From: Algibacter sp045066735
GTDB taxonomy: Bacteria; Bacteroidota; Bacteroidia; Flavobacteriales; Flavobacteriaceae
NCBI RefSeq assembly: GCF_045066735.1
Contig: NZ_JBISHH010000007.1
Span: forward strand, 276,787 to 340,786
DNA: 64,000 nucleotides
Direction: 5' to 3'
Of the stretch, positions 1-7,698 are shown one piece after another. The notes under the pieces were generated by a model that worked only from the letters and a program-made list of their open reading frames with translations, was not told where the DNA came from and did no database searches. The translations under genes and the position numbers were made by a program. Positions within the stretch are counted from its first letter, which is position 1. Each line of letters opens with the position of its first letter.

Positions 1-251
1 TAAATATAGAATCTTTGGTTAATAAGGTTAAAGAAGGAAAAGCTAAAGAACTAATTTTTGCGCTAAGCTCAACCATGGAAGGTGACACTACAAATTTTTA
101 TATTTATAAACAAATTCAGGATTACGATGTAATTACATCTACTATTGCAAGGGGGATTTCGGTTGGTGATGAATTAGAATATGCCGATGAAATTACGCTT
201 GGACGTAGTATTGTAAATAGAATACCATTTGAATCATCTTTAAAACTGTAA
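1..251 (+). CDS. recR: Recombination protein RecR, 3' end only
   Basis: The frame is open from the left edge to a stop at 249-251, leaving about 82 C-terminal residues. What is visible matches the end of RecR: a T-M-E-G-D segment like the family's T-x-E-G-E, then I-A-R-G-I-S-V-G-x-E-L-E-Y-A-D-E-I-T-L, the conserved close of the Toprim and C-terminal region. RecR works with RecO and RecF to load RecA on gapped DNA. The zinc finger and most of the Toprim domain lie outside the window. A TTG at 15 could be taken as a start but is internal to the family alignment. The glycosyltransferase gene follows after 10 bases. Confidence 0.9.
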   Translation, partial: NIESLVNKVKEGKAKELIFALSSTMEGDTTNFYIYKQIQDYDVITSTIARGISVGDELEYADEITLGRSIVNRIPFESSLKL

Positions 252-261
252 AACTTATTAT

Positions 262-1353
262 TTGAAGCTCTCAATAGTTATTTTAAATTATAATGTACGG
301 TACTTTTTAGAGTTAGCTCTAAAAAGCGTGGAAGCAGCAATTTGTGATATTGATGCAGAAATTATTGTAGTGGATAATAACTCTAGTGATAATAGTTGCC
401 AAATGGTGAGAGCTTTATTTCCCAAAGTTAAACTTATTGAGAATAAGGATAATTTTGGTTTCTCAAAAGGAAATAATATAGGAGTAGCTATAGCAAAGGG
501 TGAATATATATGTATTTTAAATCCAGATACGGTTGTTGCAGAAGATACGTTTACAAAACTTTTAGCGTTTTCAGAAACTAAACCTGAACTTGGTATTGTT
601 GGTTGTAGGTTAGTCAATGGAAATGGTAAGTTTTTACCAGAAAGTAAACGGAACATCCCAACGGTAAAGGTTTCTTTAAAAAAAATACTAGGAAGCTCTC
701 GTGAGTATTATGCTAATCATTTATCTCAAGAGGATCAAGGAGCGGTAAATATATTGGTAGGCGCTTTTATGTTAATTAAAAAAAGTGTTTATAATGCAGT
801 TGGAGGGTTTGATGAGGATTACTTTATGTATGGAGAGGACATCGATTTATCATACAAAGTGCTAAAGGCTAATTATAAAAATTACTACTATGGCGAAACA
901 ACCGTTATTCACTTTAAAGGTGAAAGTACTTTAAAGGATAGTAATTATGCACGCCGATTCTTCGGAGCGATGCAAATTTTTTACGAAAAGCACTTTAAAC
1001 AAAATTTAGTGTTCGATTTGGCCGTTTGGTTTGGGATTAAATTGGCTTTTATTTTTAGAAGAAGAAGGAGTAAGGTGTATAAAAATGTCACAGAATATGT
1101 TTTTATCTCAAAAGAAATAAATAAAGCTTTGGAAGCAAATTTACCTTCAAAATTAAGGTTGGATTCTCAATTAACTTCGGTAAAAGTTAATGCTGAGGTT
1201 ATTTTCGACGCCAACAGCATGAGCTATAAAGATATTATTGCGAGTATTACAAACACTGATAAAGAGTTAACTTATAAAATATTACCAAACAAGTCTAATT
1301 TTATTTTAGGGAGTAATGATGGATTTAGTCAAGGAAAAGTTATAATTTTATAA
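262..1353 (+). CDS. Glycosyltransferase family 2 (rhamnosyltransferase-like)
   Basis: A 363-residue GT2-type glycosyltransferase, probably adding a sugar to a cell-surface glycan. The N-terminal strand S-I-V-I-L-N-Y-N opens the nucleotide-sugar fold. I-I-V-V-D-N-N-S-S-D (about 34-43) and L-N-P-D-T (86-90, in the DxD position) bind nucleotide and metal, and G-E-D-I-D-L (about 190-200) supplies the acidic catalytic region. No convincing membrane helix is seen; a basic stretch R-R-R-R near residue 270 could touch the membrane. The start is TTG at 262, 10 bases after recR; no ATG suits the conserved N-terminus, so this rare start looks real. Donor and acceptor cannot be told. The roughly 90 C-terminal residues are not part of the core fold. 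Confidence 0.88.
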   Translation: MKLSIVILNYNVRYFLELALKSVEAAICDIDAEIIVVDNNSSDNSCQMVRALFPKVKLIENKDNFGFSKGNNIGVAIAKGEYICILNPDTVVAEDTFTKLLAFSETKPELGIVGCRLVNGNGKFLPESKRNIPTVKVSLKKILGSSREYYANHLSQEDQGAVNILVGAFMLIKKSVYNAVGGFDEDYFMYGEDIDLSYKVLKANYKNYYYGETTVIHFKGESTLKDSNYARRFFGAMQIFYEKHFKQNLVFDLAVWFGIKLAFIFRRRRSKVYKNVTEYVFISKEINKALEANLPSKLRLDSQLTSVKVNAEVIFDANSMSYKDIIASITNTDKELTYKILPNKSNFILGSNDGFSQGKVIIL

Positions 1354-1395
1354 TAGTTTTATGAGGTTTGTTTAAGGAAATCGCTGATTTTTCAT

Positions 1396-1403
1396 TAATT
1401 TTG
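1396..1403 (+). promoter_or_regulatory. -7 promoter element of the E2 gene
   Basis: TAATTTTG matches the Bacteroidota -7 consensus TAnnTTTG and lies 37 bases before the E2 start codon. The upstream box is poor (TTA at 1372-1374, 21 bp away). Confidence 0.5.
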
Positions 1404-1440
1404 CACTCTAAATTTAAAAAACAAGTATTTTATTATTAAT

Positions 1441-2760
1441 ATGGCAAAGTTTGAACTAAAGTTACCTAAAATGGGAGAAAGCGTTGCTGAGGCAACAATT
1501 ACCTCTTGGTTAAAAGAAGTTGGAGATACTATCGAATTAGATGAAGCGGTTCTTGAGATTGCTACCGATAAAGTGGATAGCGAAGTCCCGAGTGAATTTG
1601 ACGGTGTTTTAGTAGAAAAATTTTTCAATGTTGATGATGTTGTGCAGGTTGGCGAAGTTTTAGCTATAATTGAAACTGACGGTGATGTTGAAACGGTAAA
1701 TGAAACAGCTATTACAGAAGTAGAAGAGATAGATTTAGAAGCGGCAGAACAAATTGAGCAAACCATAAGTATAGCTAAAGATACTGTGGCTCCAATAGTT
1801 TCGAACGAAACACGTTTTTATTCCCCGTTAGTAAAGAATATTGCTAAAGCAGAAGGGATATCACAACAGGATTTAGACGCTATTGTTGGTACAGGTAAAG
1901 ATAATCGAGTAACAAAAACAGATATATTAAGTTATCTTGATAATAAAGTAGCGAATCCTGTTGCAAATAATACCCAAGCAAATACTCCTGTAGCTGCAAA
2001 AACTGAAGCAGTAAAACCAATAGAAGCTACCAAACCAGTAATTTCTAGAGGAGAGGATGAGATTATAGAAATGTCTAGAATGGGCAAGTTAGTTGCGCAT
2101 CATATGCAAGAGTCTATTCAAACTTCAGCACATGTACAAAGTTTTATAGAAACCGATGTTACTAATGTGTGGAATTGGAGAAAGAAAGTTAAAGATGGGT
2201 TTATGAAGCGTGAAGGTGAAAACTTAACGTTTACACCTATTTTTATGGAAGCTATCGCGAAAGCTCTTCGTGATTACCCAATGATGAATATTTCGTTACA
2301 AGGTGATACGATTATAAAAAAGAAAAACATAAACCTTGGTATGGCAGCTGCTTTACCAGATGGGAATTTAATTGTACCTGTTATTAAAAATGCCGATCAG
2401 CTTAATTTAGTTGGTATGACAAAGCAGGTGAACGATTTAGCAAATAGAGCACGATTAAATAAGCTTAAACCAGATGACATTCAGGGAGGCACATACACAG
2501 TAACTAATGTGGGGACCTTTGGTAGTATTATGGGGACTCCTATAATTAACCAACCACAAGTAGGTATTTTAGCTTTAGGCGCCATTAGAAAAGTGCCTGC
2601 GGTTATTGAAACTCCTGAAGGTGATTTTATTGGTATTCGTTATAAAATGTTTTTATCTCACTCCTACGATCATCGTGTTGTTAATGGCGCTTTGGGAGGT
2701 ATGTTTGTAAAAGCTGTTAGCGATTACTTAGAAGCTTGGGATATAAATAGAGAAATATAA
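1441..2760 (+). CDS. 2-oxo acid dehydrogenase E2, dihydrolipoyl acyltransferase
   Basis: The E2 core of a 2-oxo acid dehydrogenase complex, transferring acyl groups from lipoyl to CoA; probably a branched-chain or similar complex. Residues 1-78 form a lipoyl domain with the lipoylated lysine K44 in A-T-D-K-V-D-S. Residues about 124-166 are the peripheral-subunit-binding domain. From about 205 on is the catalytic acyltransferase domain ending in Y-D-H-R-V-V-N-G (409-416). The catalytic histidine is H411, but the usual Asp of H-x-x-x-D-G is Asn415. I recall the Asn form from other flavobacterial E2 proteins but cannot check it here. The linkers are rich in Ala, Pro and Glu, as usual. E1 and E3 genes are not adjacent. 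Confidence 0.9.
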   Translation: MAKFELKLPKMGESVAEATITSWLKEVGDTIELDEAVLEIATDKVDSEVPSEFDGVLVEKFFNVDDVVQVGEVLAIIETDGDVETVNETAITEVEEIDLEAAEQIEQTISIAKDTVAPIVSNETRFYSPLVKNIAKAEGISQQDLDAIVGTGKDNRVTKTDILSYLDNKVANPVANNTQANTPVAAKTEAVKPIEATKPVISRGEDEIIEMSRMGKLVAHHMQESIQTSAHVQSFIETDVTNVWNWRKKVKDGFMKREGENLTFTPIFMEAIAKALRDYPMMNISLQGDTIIKKKNINLGMAAALPDGNLIVPVIKNADQLNLVGMTKQVNDLANRARLNKLKPDDIQGGTYTVTNVGTFGSIMGTPIINQPQVGILALGAIRKVPAVIETPEGDFIGIRYKMFLSHSYDHRVVNGALGGMFVKAVSDYLEAWDINREI

Positions 2761-2764
2761 GTGT

Positions 2765-3415
2765 CTACTTATTATAGTTGTTTATAGTATCTATAAGCGC
2801 GGTTTTTGTAGTTATATTGGTGTAAATAGACTCCTTTATTTTAAGTATAAAAACCGCGTTATTAATATTGTAATCTGCTTGGCCTACTTTTTTTAAGAGT
2901 TTTTCTAGTTTTTGCTGATCTTCTGTAATGTTTTTAGTTTTAAATGCTATTTGGTAAGCGTTAAATAAACTTTTGGCTTCGTTACATAACTCGCAATTTT
3001 CAGATTCAAAAATAGTGATGTCTTCGTTTTTTAAAGCCTCGTCTATATTGATTTGGATATCATCAAAATCTTTACGGAAATTTAAGCTTTGGCTAATTTT
3101 ATTTACAATAAACTGCTCTTTATAGTCACCTGGCTTATCGCTAAGTTTTATAAGGGTAATTAAGTGGCGCTCGCTGTTGGCAGGAATAACCTGTAGTACA
3201 GGCCTGTTACTGCTTCTTCTGTAGTCTTGGGTTTCTATCCGTAAAAAAACGGAATAGCTTACAGAGTCGTTGTTTTTAGCAAAAAACTCTAAGCGCTTAC
3301 CGTTTTGTTTTTTAACAAGTTCTACGTTTTCATGCGTTGTTTGTTGAGCAAAACTGAATAAAGAAATAAAAAGGAATAGAAGAAAAGAATATGCTGTTTT
3401 GTGATTTGAATTCAT
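2765..3415 (-). CDS. Exported protein with glutaredoxin-like C-terminal domain
   Basis: A protein of 216 residues if it starts at the ATG at 3415. The N-terminus is a clear signal peptide (S-F-L-L-F-L-F-I-S-L-F-S-F-A-Q). The middle looks like a small beta domain of unknown role. The C-terminal third begins I-T-I-F-E-S-E-N-C-E-L-C, a strand followed by CxxC as in glutaredoxins, so it probably handles thiols in the periplasm. An in-frame start 48 bases upstream would place the signal peptide 16 residues in and would overlap two TAAATTTG promoter-like boxes, so the inner start is preferred. Convergent with the E2 gene, only 4 bases apart. Confidence 0.72.
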   Translation of the reverse strand: MNSNHKTAYSFLLFLFISLFSFAQQTTHENVELVKKQNGKRLEFFAKNNDSVSYSVFLRIETQDYRRSSNRPVLQVIPANSERHLITLIKLSDKPGDYKEQFIVNKISQSLNFRKDFDDIQINIDEALKNEDITIFESENCELCNEAKSLFNAYQIAFKTKNITEDQQKLEKLLKKVGQADYNINNAVFILKIKESIYTNITTKTALIDTINNYNK

Positions 3416-3423
3416 AGTACCAA

Positions 3424-3454
3424 CAAATTTAAACAAATTTAAAAAGTATATTTG
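3424..3454. promoter_or_regulatory. Divergent promoter elements
   Basis: TATATTTG at 3447-3454 (plus strand) fits the -7 consensus for the exonuclease gene. CAAATTTA at 3424-3431 and 3434-3441 are two copies of TAAATTTG on the minus strand, for the glutaredoxin-like gene. No clear TTG box at 19 bp was found on either side. Confidence 0.45.
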
Positions 3455-3472
3455 TAAAAACATTTAAATAAA

Positions 3473-4246
3473 ATGAAGTTAAACCTTACAAAACCCATTT
3501 GTTTTTTCGATTTAGAAACTACAGGCATCAATATATCTAAAGACCGCGTGGTCGAAATTTCTATTCTTAAAGTATATCCTAACGGAAATAAAGAAAGCAG
3601 AACTTGGTTAGTGAATCCAGAAATGACCATACCACAGGAGGTTATCGAAATTCATGGTATTAGTAATGAAAAAGTTGCTAATGAACCTACATTTAAAGAG
3701 TTGGCAAAAGACATATATAATATGATTAAGGATTCTGATCTTGGAGGTTTTAACTCCAATAGATTTGACATTCCTTTATTAGCTGAAGAATTGTTGCGTG
3801 CAGATATTGATTTTGATATGAAAAGCAGCTTGGCTGTAGATGTGCAAACTATTTTTCATAAAATGGAACAACGTACCTTAAGTGCTGCTTACAAATTTTA
3901 TTGTAATGAAGATTTGGAAGGTGCACATAGTGCTGAGGCAGATACAAATGCTACGTATGAAATTTTAAAAGCACAGTTAGATCGATATGATGAGTTAGAA
4001 AATAGCACCAAGTTTTTAGCAGAATTTAGCTCTAGAAATAAATTTGCGGATTTCGCAGGTTTTATAAATTATAATAAGGACGGTGTAGAGTGTTTTTCTT
4101 TCGGAAAGCATAAAGGCAAATTAGTAACCGATGTTTTAGAGCAAGAGCCAGGTTACTTTGGTTGGTTATTAAATGCAGATTTTCCGTTGTACACTAAAAA
4201 AGTACTTACCGGAATTAAGTTGCGTAGTTTGAATACAAAGCTTTAA
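3473..4246 (+). CDS. DEDDh 3'-5' exonuclease, DNA polymerase III epsilon-like
   Basis: A 257-residue protein. Exo I motif F-F-D-L-E-T-T-G gives D13 and E15. Exo II is G-G-F-N-S-N-R-F-D-I-P-L-L (about 95-107), and Exo III is A-H-S-A-E-A-D (about 145-151) with the catalytic His and Asp. This makes a complete DEDDh nuclease. The C-terminal 60 residues (F-S-F-G-K-H-K-G-K then P-G-Y-F-G-W-L-L) are the small extension found in exodeoxyribonuclease X-like proteins. It probably degrades 3' ends in repair or proofreading rather than being the replicative epsilon subunit. A TATATTTG promoter lies 19 bases upstream. Confidence 0.87.
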   Translation: MKLNLTKPICFFDLETTGINISKDRVVEISILKVYPNGNKESRTWLVNPEMTIPQEVIEIHGISNEKVANEPTFKELAKDIYNMIKDSDLGGFNSNRFDIPLLAEELLRADIDFDMKSSLAVDVQTIFHKMEQRTLSAAYKFYCNEDLEGAHSAEADTNATYEILKAQLDRYDELENSTKFLAEFSSRNKFADFAGFINYNKDGVECFSFGKHKGKLVTDVLEQEPGYFGWLLNADFPLYTKKVLTGIKLRSLNTKL

Positions 4247-4392
4247 AAGGGATAAAGTATATGGTATTTAGTACCTAAAAGAGATAATAGAAGTTTTAAG
4301 CATAGTTTAATAATGTATTACAATAAAACTGAAAATTATTTTGCTTAATCAAACTCACTGAGTACCGCTACTGAAAACCATTTTACTGGATA

Positions 4393-4482
4393 TTGCGTTA
4401 GGGATTGCAGAGAAAAGCCCACAGCCCGACGAAGGAGGTGCGAGGACTTGTAACGTAAAGCCCGACCCGCTAGGGTAACGCC
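4393..4482 (-). repeat. Dispersed GCGTTA/TAACGC element, copy A
   Basis: Read on the minus strand it begins GGCGTTACCCTA, continues with GGGTCGGGCTTT and ends CAATCCCTAACGCAA. The same ends recur at 18989, 52663 and 63093. The middle differs from the other three copies. It fills most of the 256-base gap between the exonuclease and FAH genes; the rest of that gap shows nothing. Confidence 0.7.
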
Positions 4483-4502
4483 TAAATAAAAATTTATTAA
4501 AT

Positions 4503-5114
4503 ATGAAACTTATTTGTATTGGTCGTAATTATACCGAGCACATTGAGGAGTTAAATAACGAAAAACCGGAGGAACCGGTGGTGTTTTTAAAGCCTGATAC
4601 TGCTATTTTATTAAAAAAACAGCCGTTTTTTATTCCAGATTTTTCTGATGATGTGCATTATGAGGTGGAAGTCTTGGTTAAAATTAATCGTGTTGGCAAA
4701 CATATTGATAGAAAATTTGCGCATAAATACTATGAAGAAATTGGTTTAGGTATAGATTTTACGGCAAGGGATTTACAGGCAAAGTTAAAATCTAAAGGCT
4801 TGCCCTGGGAGAAAGCAAAAAGCTTTGATGGTGCTGCTGTAGTTGGTGATTGGATGCCGGTTGGAGACATAGAAAATGTAGACGATATAAATTTTTCTTT
4901 AAAAAAGAACGATTTTATTGTACAAAATGGAAATACTAGCCACATGTTATGGAAAATTGATGAATTAATAGAATATGTTTCCAAATATTTTACTTTAAAG
5001 ATAGGAGATATTATATTTACGGGAACTCCATCTGGTGTAGGAAAAGTAATTGCAAACGATAAATTAAAAGGATTTATAGAAAATAAAGAACTATTTTCAA
5101 TAACAGTAAAATAA
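4503..5114 (+). CDS. Fumarylacetoacetate hydrolase (FAH) family protein
   Basis: 203 residues, the length of the short FAH/YcgM-type hydrolases that cleave acylpyruvates or decarboxylate oxaloacetate. Family features visible: K-L-I-C-I-G-R-N-Y at the start, V-V-F-L-K-P-D-T (about 26-33), the metal-binding Y-E-V-E-V near residue 55 and D-F-T-A-R-D-L-Q near 82. These are followed by K-S-F-D-G-A-A-V near 105 and the loop F-T-G-T-P-S-G-V-G near residue 180. The substrate cannot be told from sequence. It is followed at zero spacing by the Hpt gene and then cinA, so the three are probably cotranscribed. Confidence 0.87.
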   Translation: MKLICIGRNYTEHIEELNNEKPEEPVVFLKPDTAILLKKQPFFIPDFSDDVHYEVEVLVKINRVGKHIDRKFAHKYYEEIGLGIDFTARDLQAKLKSKGLPWEKAKSFDGAAVVGDWMPVGDIENVDDINFSLKKNDFIVQNGNTSHMLWKIDELIEYVSKYFTLKIGDIIFTGTPSGVGKVIANDKLKGFIENKELFSITVK

Positions 5115-5456
5115 ATGGAACAAAACTACAAGTTATTTAGAGTAAGAGAGTTAGCAGATAATGATGAAACCTTTATCGCAGCGCTTGCGGAAGCATTTTT
5201 GGAAGAAGTACCAGAAGATGCAGAACGTTTAAAGAAGGCGGTTGCTGAAAAAGATTATCATGAGGCTTATCAGGCCGCTCACAAGATGAAACCAACAATC
5301 GATTTATTTGAATTAGGAGTACTAGATACCTTAATTGAAGTTCAAGATTGGGGGAAATTCACAAAGAAAGAATTGGATGTTACTGAGCAATTAGCTGTTG
5401 TTATTAATGCCGTAGATAATGCCGTAGCTGAAATTAAGGAAGACTTTAATTTATAG
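5115..5456 (+). CDS. Single-domain Hpt (histidine phosphotransfer) protein
   Basis: 113 residues, all of it one helical Hpt domain. The phosphorylatable histidine is H56 in A-A-H-K-M-K-P-T, the place of the usual HxxKG motif; Pro stands where Gly is normal. Hpt proteins relay phosphate between receiver domains. No hybrid kinase or partner is encoded nearby; its neighbours are the FAH gene (touching) and cinA (4 bases on), so the partner must lie elsewhere. The call rests on the histidine motif and the helical pattern. Confidence 0.72.
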   Translation: MEQNYKLFRVRELADNDETFIAALAEAFLEEVPEDAERLKKAVAEKDYHEAYQAAHKMKPTIDLFELGVLDTLIEVQDWGKFTKKELDVTEQLAVVINAVDNAVAEIKEDFNL

Positions 5457-5460
5457 AATT

Positions 5461-6714
5461 ATGTTAGCAGAAATTATTACCATTGGAGACGAGCTACTTA
5501 TTGGGCAAGTTATAGATACTAATTCTGCTTATATTGGCAAGCAACTTAATAAAATTGGAGTTTCGGTATATCAAATCACCTCTATTCAAGATGATAAAGA
5601 ACATATTCTTCAAGCTTTTAAAGATGCCGAAAACCGTGTAGATATCATAATAATTACAGGTGGTTTAGGCCCGACAAAAGATGATATTACAAAAAAAACC
5701 ATTGCAGAATACTTTAATGACACTTTAGTTAGAGACGTTTCGGTAGAAAAAAACATACAAGATCTTTGGACTAAATATGTTCGCCAAACTTTATTACAAG
5801 TTAATTTAGATCAGGCATTAGTGCCATCTAAATCTACTGTTTTAATGAATACATTAGGCACAGCTCCTGGAATGTGGATGGAAAGAAATAATAAGGTTTT
5901 TGTATCCTTGCCTGGTGTACCTTTTGAAATGGAAGGTTTAATAGACCGCGAAGTGGTACCAAGAATTAGAGATAAGTTTGATTGCCCTTATATTTTACAT
6001 CGTACACTTTTAATTTTTGGCTTAGGCGAAAGTACATTAGCAGCCAGAATAGAAGATTGGGAAGATGCTTTACCAACAGAAATAAGATTAGCATATTTAC
6101 CAAGTTTAGGGAATATGCGTTTACGTTTATCTTCTAAAGGTTTTGATAAAGATAAAGTAATAAGTAATGTACAGAAACAAATCGATACACTTATTCCTTT
6201 AATAAAAGAAGAGTTTGTTGGTTTTGAGGAAGATGATGCTTCTATAGAATCCATTATTGGAAAACAGCTTACCAAATTGGGTAAAACGGTAGCTACAGCA
6301 GAAAGTTGTACTGGTGGAAAAATAGCTGAACGTTTTACAGCCAATTCTGGTGCATCGGCATATTTTAAGGGTAGTGTAGTAAGTTACGCTACTGAGTCTA
6401 AAATTAATATTTTAGGAGTTAGTAAAGAAGCGATTGATGCCGATTCTGTAGTAAGTGCTAAGGTGGCCGAATCTATGGCAAAGCATGTTTTAGAATTATT
6501 TAATACCGATTTTGCAATTGCTACAACAGGGAATGCCGGACCAACAAAAGGTGATTCTGATGTTGAAGTTGGAACAGTTTTTATTGCCATAGCAACAAAA
6601 ACGGCTGTTTATTCAGAAAAATTTATGTTAGGAGATCTTAGATTAAAAGTAATAAATAAAGGGGCTAACAAGGCTTTTGAAATGTTATTGAAAGAAATTT
6701 TTAAAAATAGATAA
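5461..6714 (+). CDS. cinA: CinA, competence/damage-inducible protein, NMN deamidase
   Basis: 417 residues in the two-part arrangement of full-length CinA. The N-terminal MoaB-like domain has I-G-D-E-L-L-I-G-Q-V-I-D-T-N-S (about 7-21) and G-G-L-G-P-T-K-D-D-I-T (about 66-76). The C-terminal deamidase domain has T-A-E-S-C-T-G-G near 280 and T-T-G-N-A-G-P near 360. The C-terminal domain removes the amide of nicotinamide mononucleotide to recycle NAD; the N-terminal domain is linked to ADP-ribose pyrophosphatase activity in related proteins. Last gene of the FAH-Hpt-cinA run. Confidence 0.93.
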   Translation: MLAEIITIGDELLIGQVIDTNSAYIGKQLNKIGVSVYQITSIQDDKEHILQAFKDAENRVDIIIITGGLGPTKDDITKKTIAEYFNDTLVRDVSVEKNIQDLWTKYVRQTLLQVNLDQALVPSKSTVLMNTLGTAPGMWMERNNKVFVSLPGVPFEMEGLIDREVVPRIRDKFDCPYILHRTLLIFGLGESTLAARIEDWEDALPTEIRLAYLPSLGNMRLRLSSKGFDKDKVISNVQKQIDTLIPLIKEEFVGFEEDDASIESIIGKQLTKLGKTVATAESCTGGKIAERFTANSGASAYFKGSVVSYATESKINILGVSKEAIDADSVVSAKVAESMAKHVLELFNTDFAIATTGNAGPTKGDSDVEVGTVFIAIATKTAVYSEKFMLGDLRLKVINKGANKAFEMLLKEIFKNR

Positions 6715-6722
6715 AAAATTGA

Positions 6723-6752
6723 TTGTCATACCGTAAAGATTTTATATATTTG
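6723..6752 (+). promoter_or_regulatory. Promoter of the rpmB-rpmG cluster
   Basis: TTG at 6723-6725 and TATATTTG at 6745-6752 are separated by exactly 19 bp, an excellent match to the Bacteroidota housekeeping promoter. Transcription should begin near 6757, about 35 bases before rpmB. Confidence 0.85.
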
Positions 6753-6790
6753 CACCTCGATTTTAAGCAACAAAATTAAAGTTATATAGA

Positions 6791-7030
6791 ATGTCAAGAG
6801 TTTGTGAACTTACAGGAAAGAAGGCGATGGTTGGAAACAACGTGTCTCATGCATTAAACAGAACTAAACGCAAATTCAATGCGAATTTAGTAAAGAAACG
6901 TTTTTACCTTCCAGAAGAAGACAGCTGGATAACTTTAAAGGTTTCAACATCTGCTTTAAAAACAATTAATAAAATAGGTATTTCTGCAGCAATTAAAGAT
7001 GCAAAATCTAAAGGATTTTTAACGAAGTAA
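6791..7030 (+). CDS. rpmB: Ribosomal protein L28 (bL28)
   Basis: 79 residues, normal length. S-R-V-C-E-L-T-G-K-K at the start, then N-N-V-S-H-A-L-N-R-T-K-R-K-F and a basic middle identify L28, a small protein of the large ribosomal subunit. It starts a cluster with rpmG, a DUF4295 gene and ftsY, an order I know from other flavobacteria. Driven by the strong promoter at 6723-6752. Confidence 0.97.
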   Translation: MSRVCELTGKKAMVGNNVSHALNRTKRKFNANLVKKRFYLPEEDSWITLKVSTSALKTINKIGISAAIKDAKSKGFLTK

Positions 7031-7055
7031 TTCGCTGTATTTAAAATAAAAAGAA

Positions 7056-7238
7056 ATGGCAAAAAGAGGCAACAGAATACAAGTAATTTTAGAATGTACA
7101 GAACATAAAGAATCTGGTCAAGCAGGAACTTCACGTTACATTACTACAAAGAATAAAAAGAACACGCCAGATAGAATGGAGATTAAGAAATTTAATCCAA
7201 TTCTTAAGCGTATGACAGTTCATAAAGAAATTAAATAA
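7056..7238 (+). CDS. rpmG: Ribosomal protein L33 (bL33), zinc-free form
   Basis: 60 residues. The pattern A-K-R-G-N-R-I-Q-V-I-L-E-C-T-E-H, then S-R-Y-I-T-T-K-N-K-K-N-T and the K-K-F-N-P motif define L33. Only one cysteine is present, so the two CxxC pairs of zinc-binding L33 are missing: this is the C-minus form that needs no zinc. 25 bases after rpmB, 49 before the DUF4295 gene. Confidence 0.96.
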   Translation: MAKRGNRIQVILECTEHKESGQAGTSRYITTKNKKNTPDRMEIKKFNPILKRMTVHKEIK

Positions 7239-7287
7239 TTAGGAATTTTATTTTTAAAATTTCAAATACCTTAAAAATATATAGGTC

Positions 7288-7440
7288 ATGGCAAAGAAAT
7301 CCGTAGCATCATTACAAACAGGATCTAAAAGATTAACAAAAGCAATAAAAATGGTAAAGTCTCCTAAAACTGGAGCTTACATGTTTGTTGAATCTATTAT
7401 GAATCCAGAACAAGTAACTGACTTTTTAGCTAAAAAGTAA
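7288..7440 (+). CDS. DUF4295 small basic protein
   Basis: A 50-residue ORF beginning M-A-K-K-S-V-A-S-L-Q and ending F-L-A-K-K. It is rich in Lys and Ser, like a ribosome-associated protein. It matches the DUF4295 family, which in Bacteroidota sits between rpmG and ftsY; the role is not established, though context suggests a ribosome link. An intrinsic terminator follows 21 bases after the stop. Confidence 0.88.
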   Translation: MAKKSVASLQTGSKRLTKAIKMVKSPKTGAYMFVESIMNPEQVTDFLAKK

Positions 7441-7461
7441 TTTACACTGTTACACAATATT

Positions 7462-7495
7462 AAAAGCTGCTTTCGTTTTCGAAAGCAGCTTTTTT
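7462..7495 (+). terminator. Intrinsic terminator after the ribosomal cluster
   Basis: A 14-bp perfect stem (AAAAGCTGCTTTCG and its complement) around a TTTT loop, followed by a T run. It separates the ribosomal genes from ftsY. Confidence 0.9.
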
Positions 7496-7620
7496 ATTTT
7501 TATATTTGAAGATGTTAATCTAACTGACATATTAGCAGTAAAAAAATGTGGTAGGGATTTTGACTATACTAATTATAGGCAAGTTGCTAAAGTGATGCTT
7601 TTATTAAAAGTAATGGTGTT

Positions 7621-7628
7621 TAACTTTG
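7621..7628 (+). promoter_or_regulatory. -7 promoter element of ftsY
   Basis: TAACTTTG matches TAnnTTTG, 70 bases before the ftsY start and after the terminator, so ftsY probably has its own promoter. The upstream box is weak. Confidence 0.5.
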
Positions 7629-7698
7629 CAGAATGAACTTGTATCGAAATAAGAACAAAAGGAGACTAACCACTCTTTAACTAACAACCAGCAAGAAA

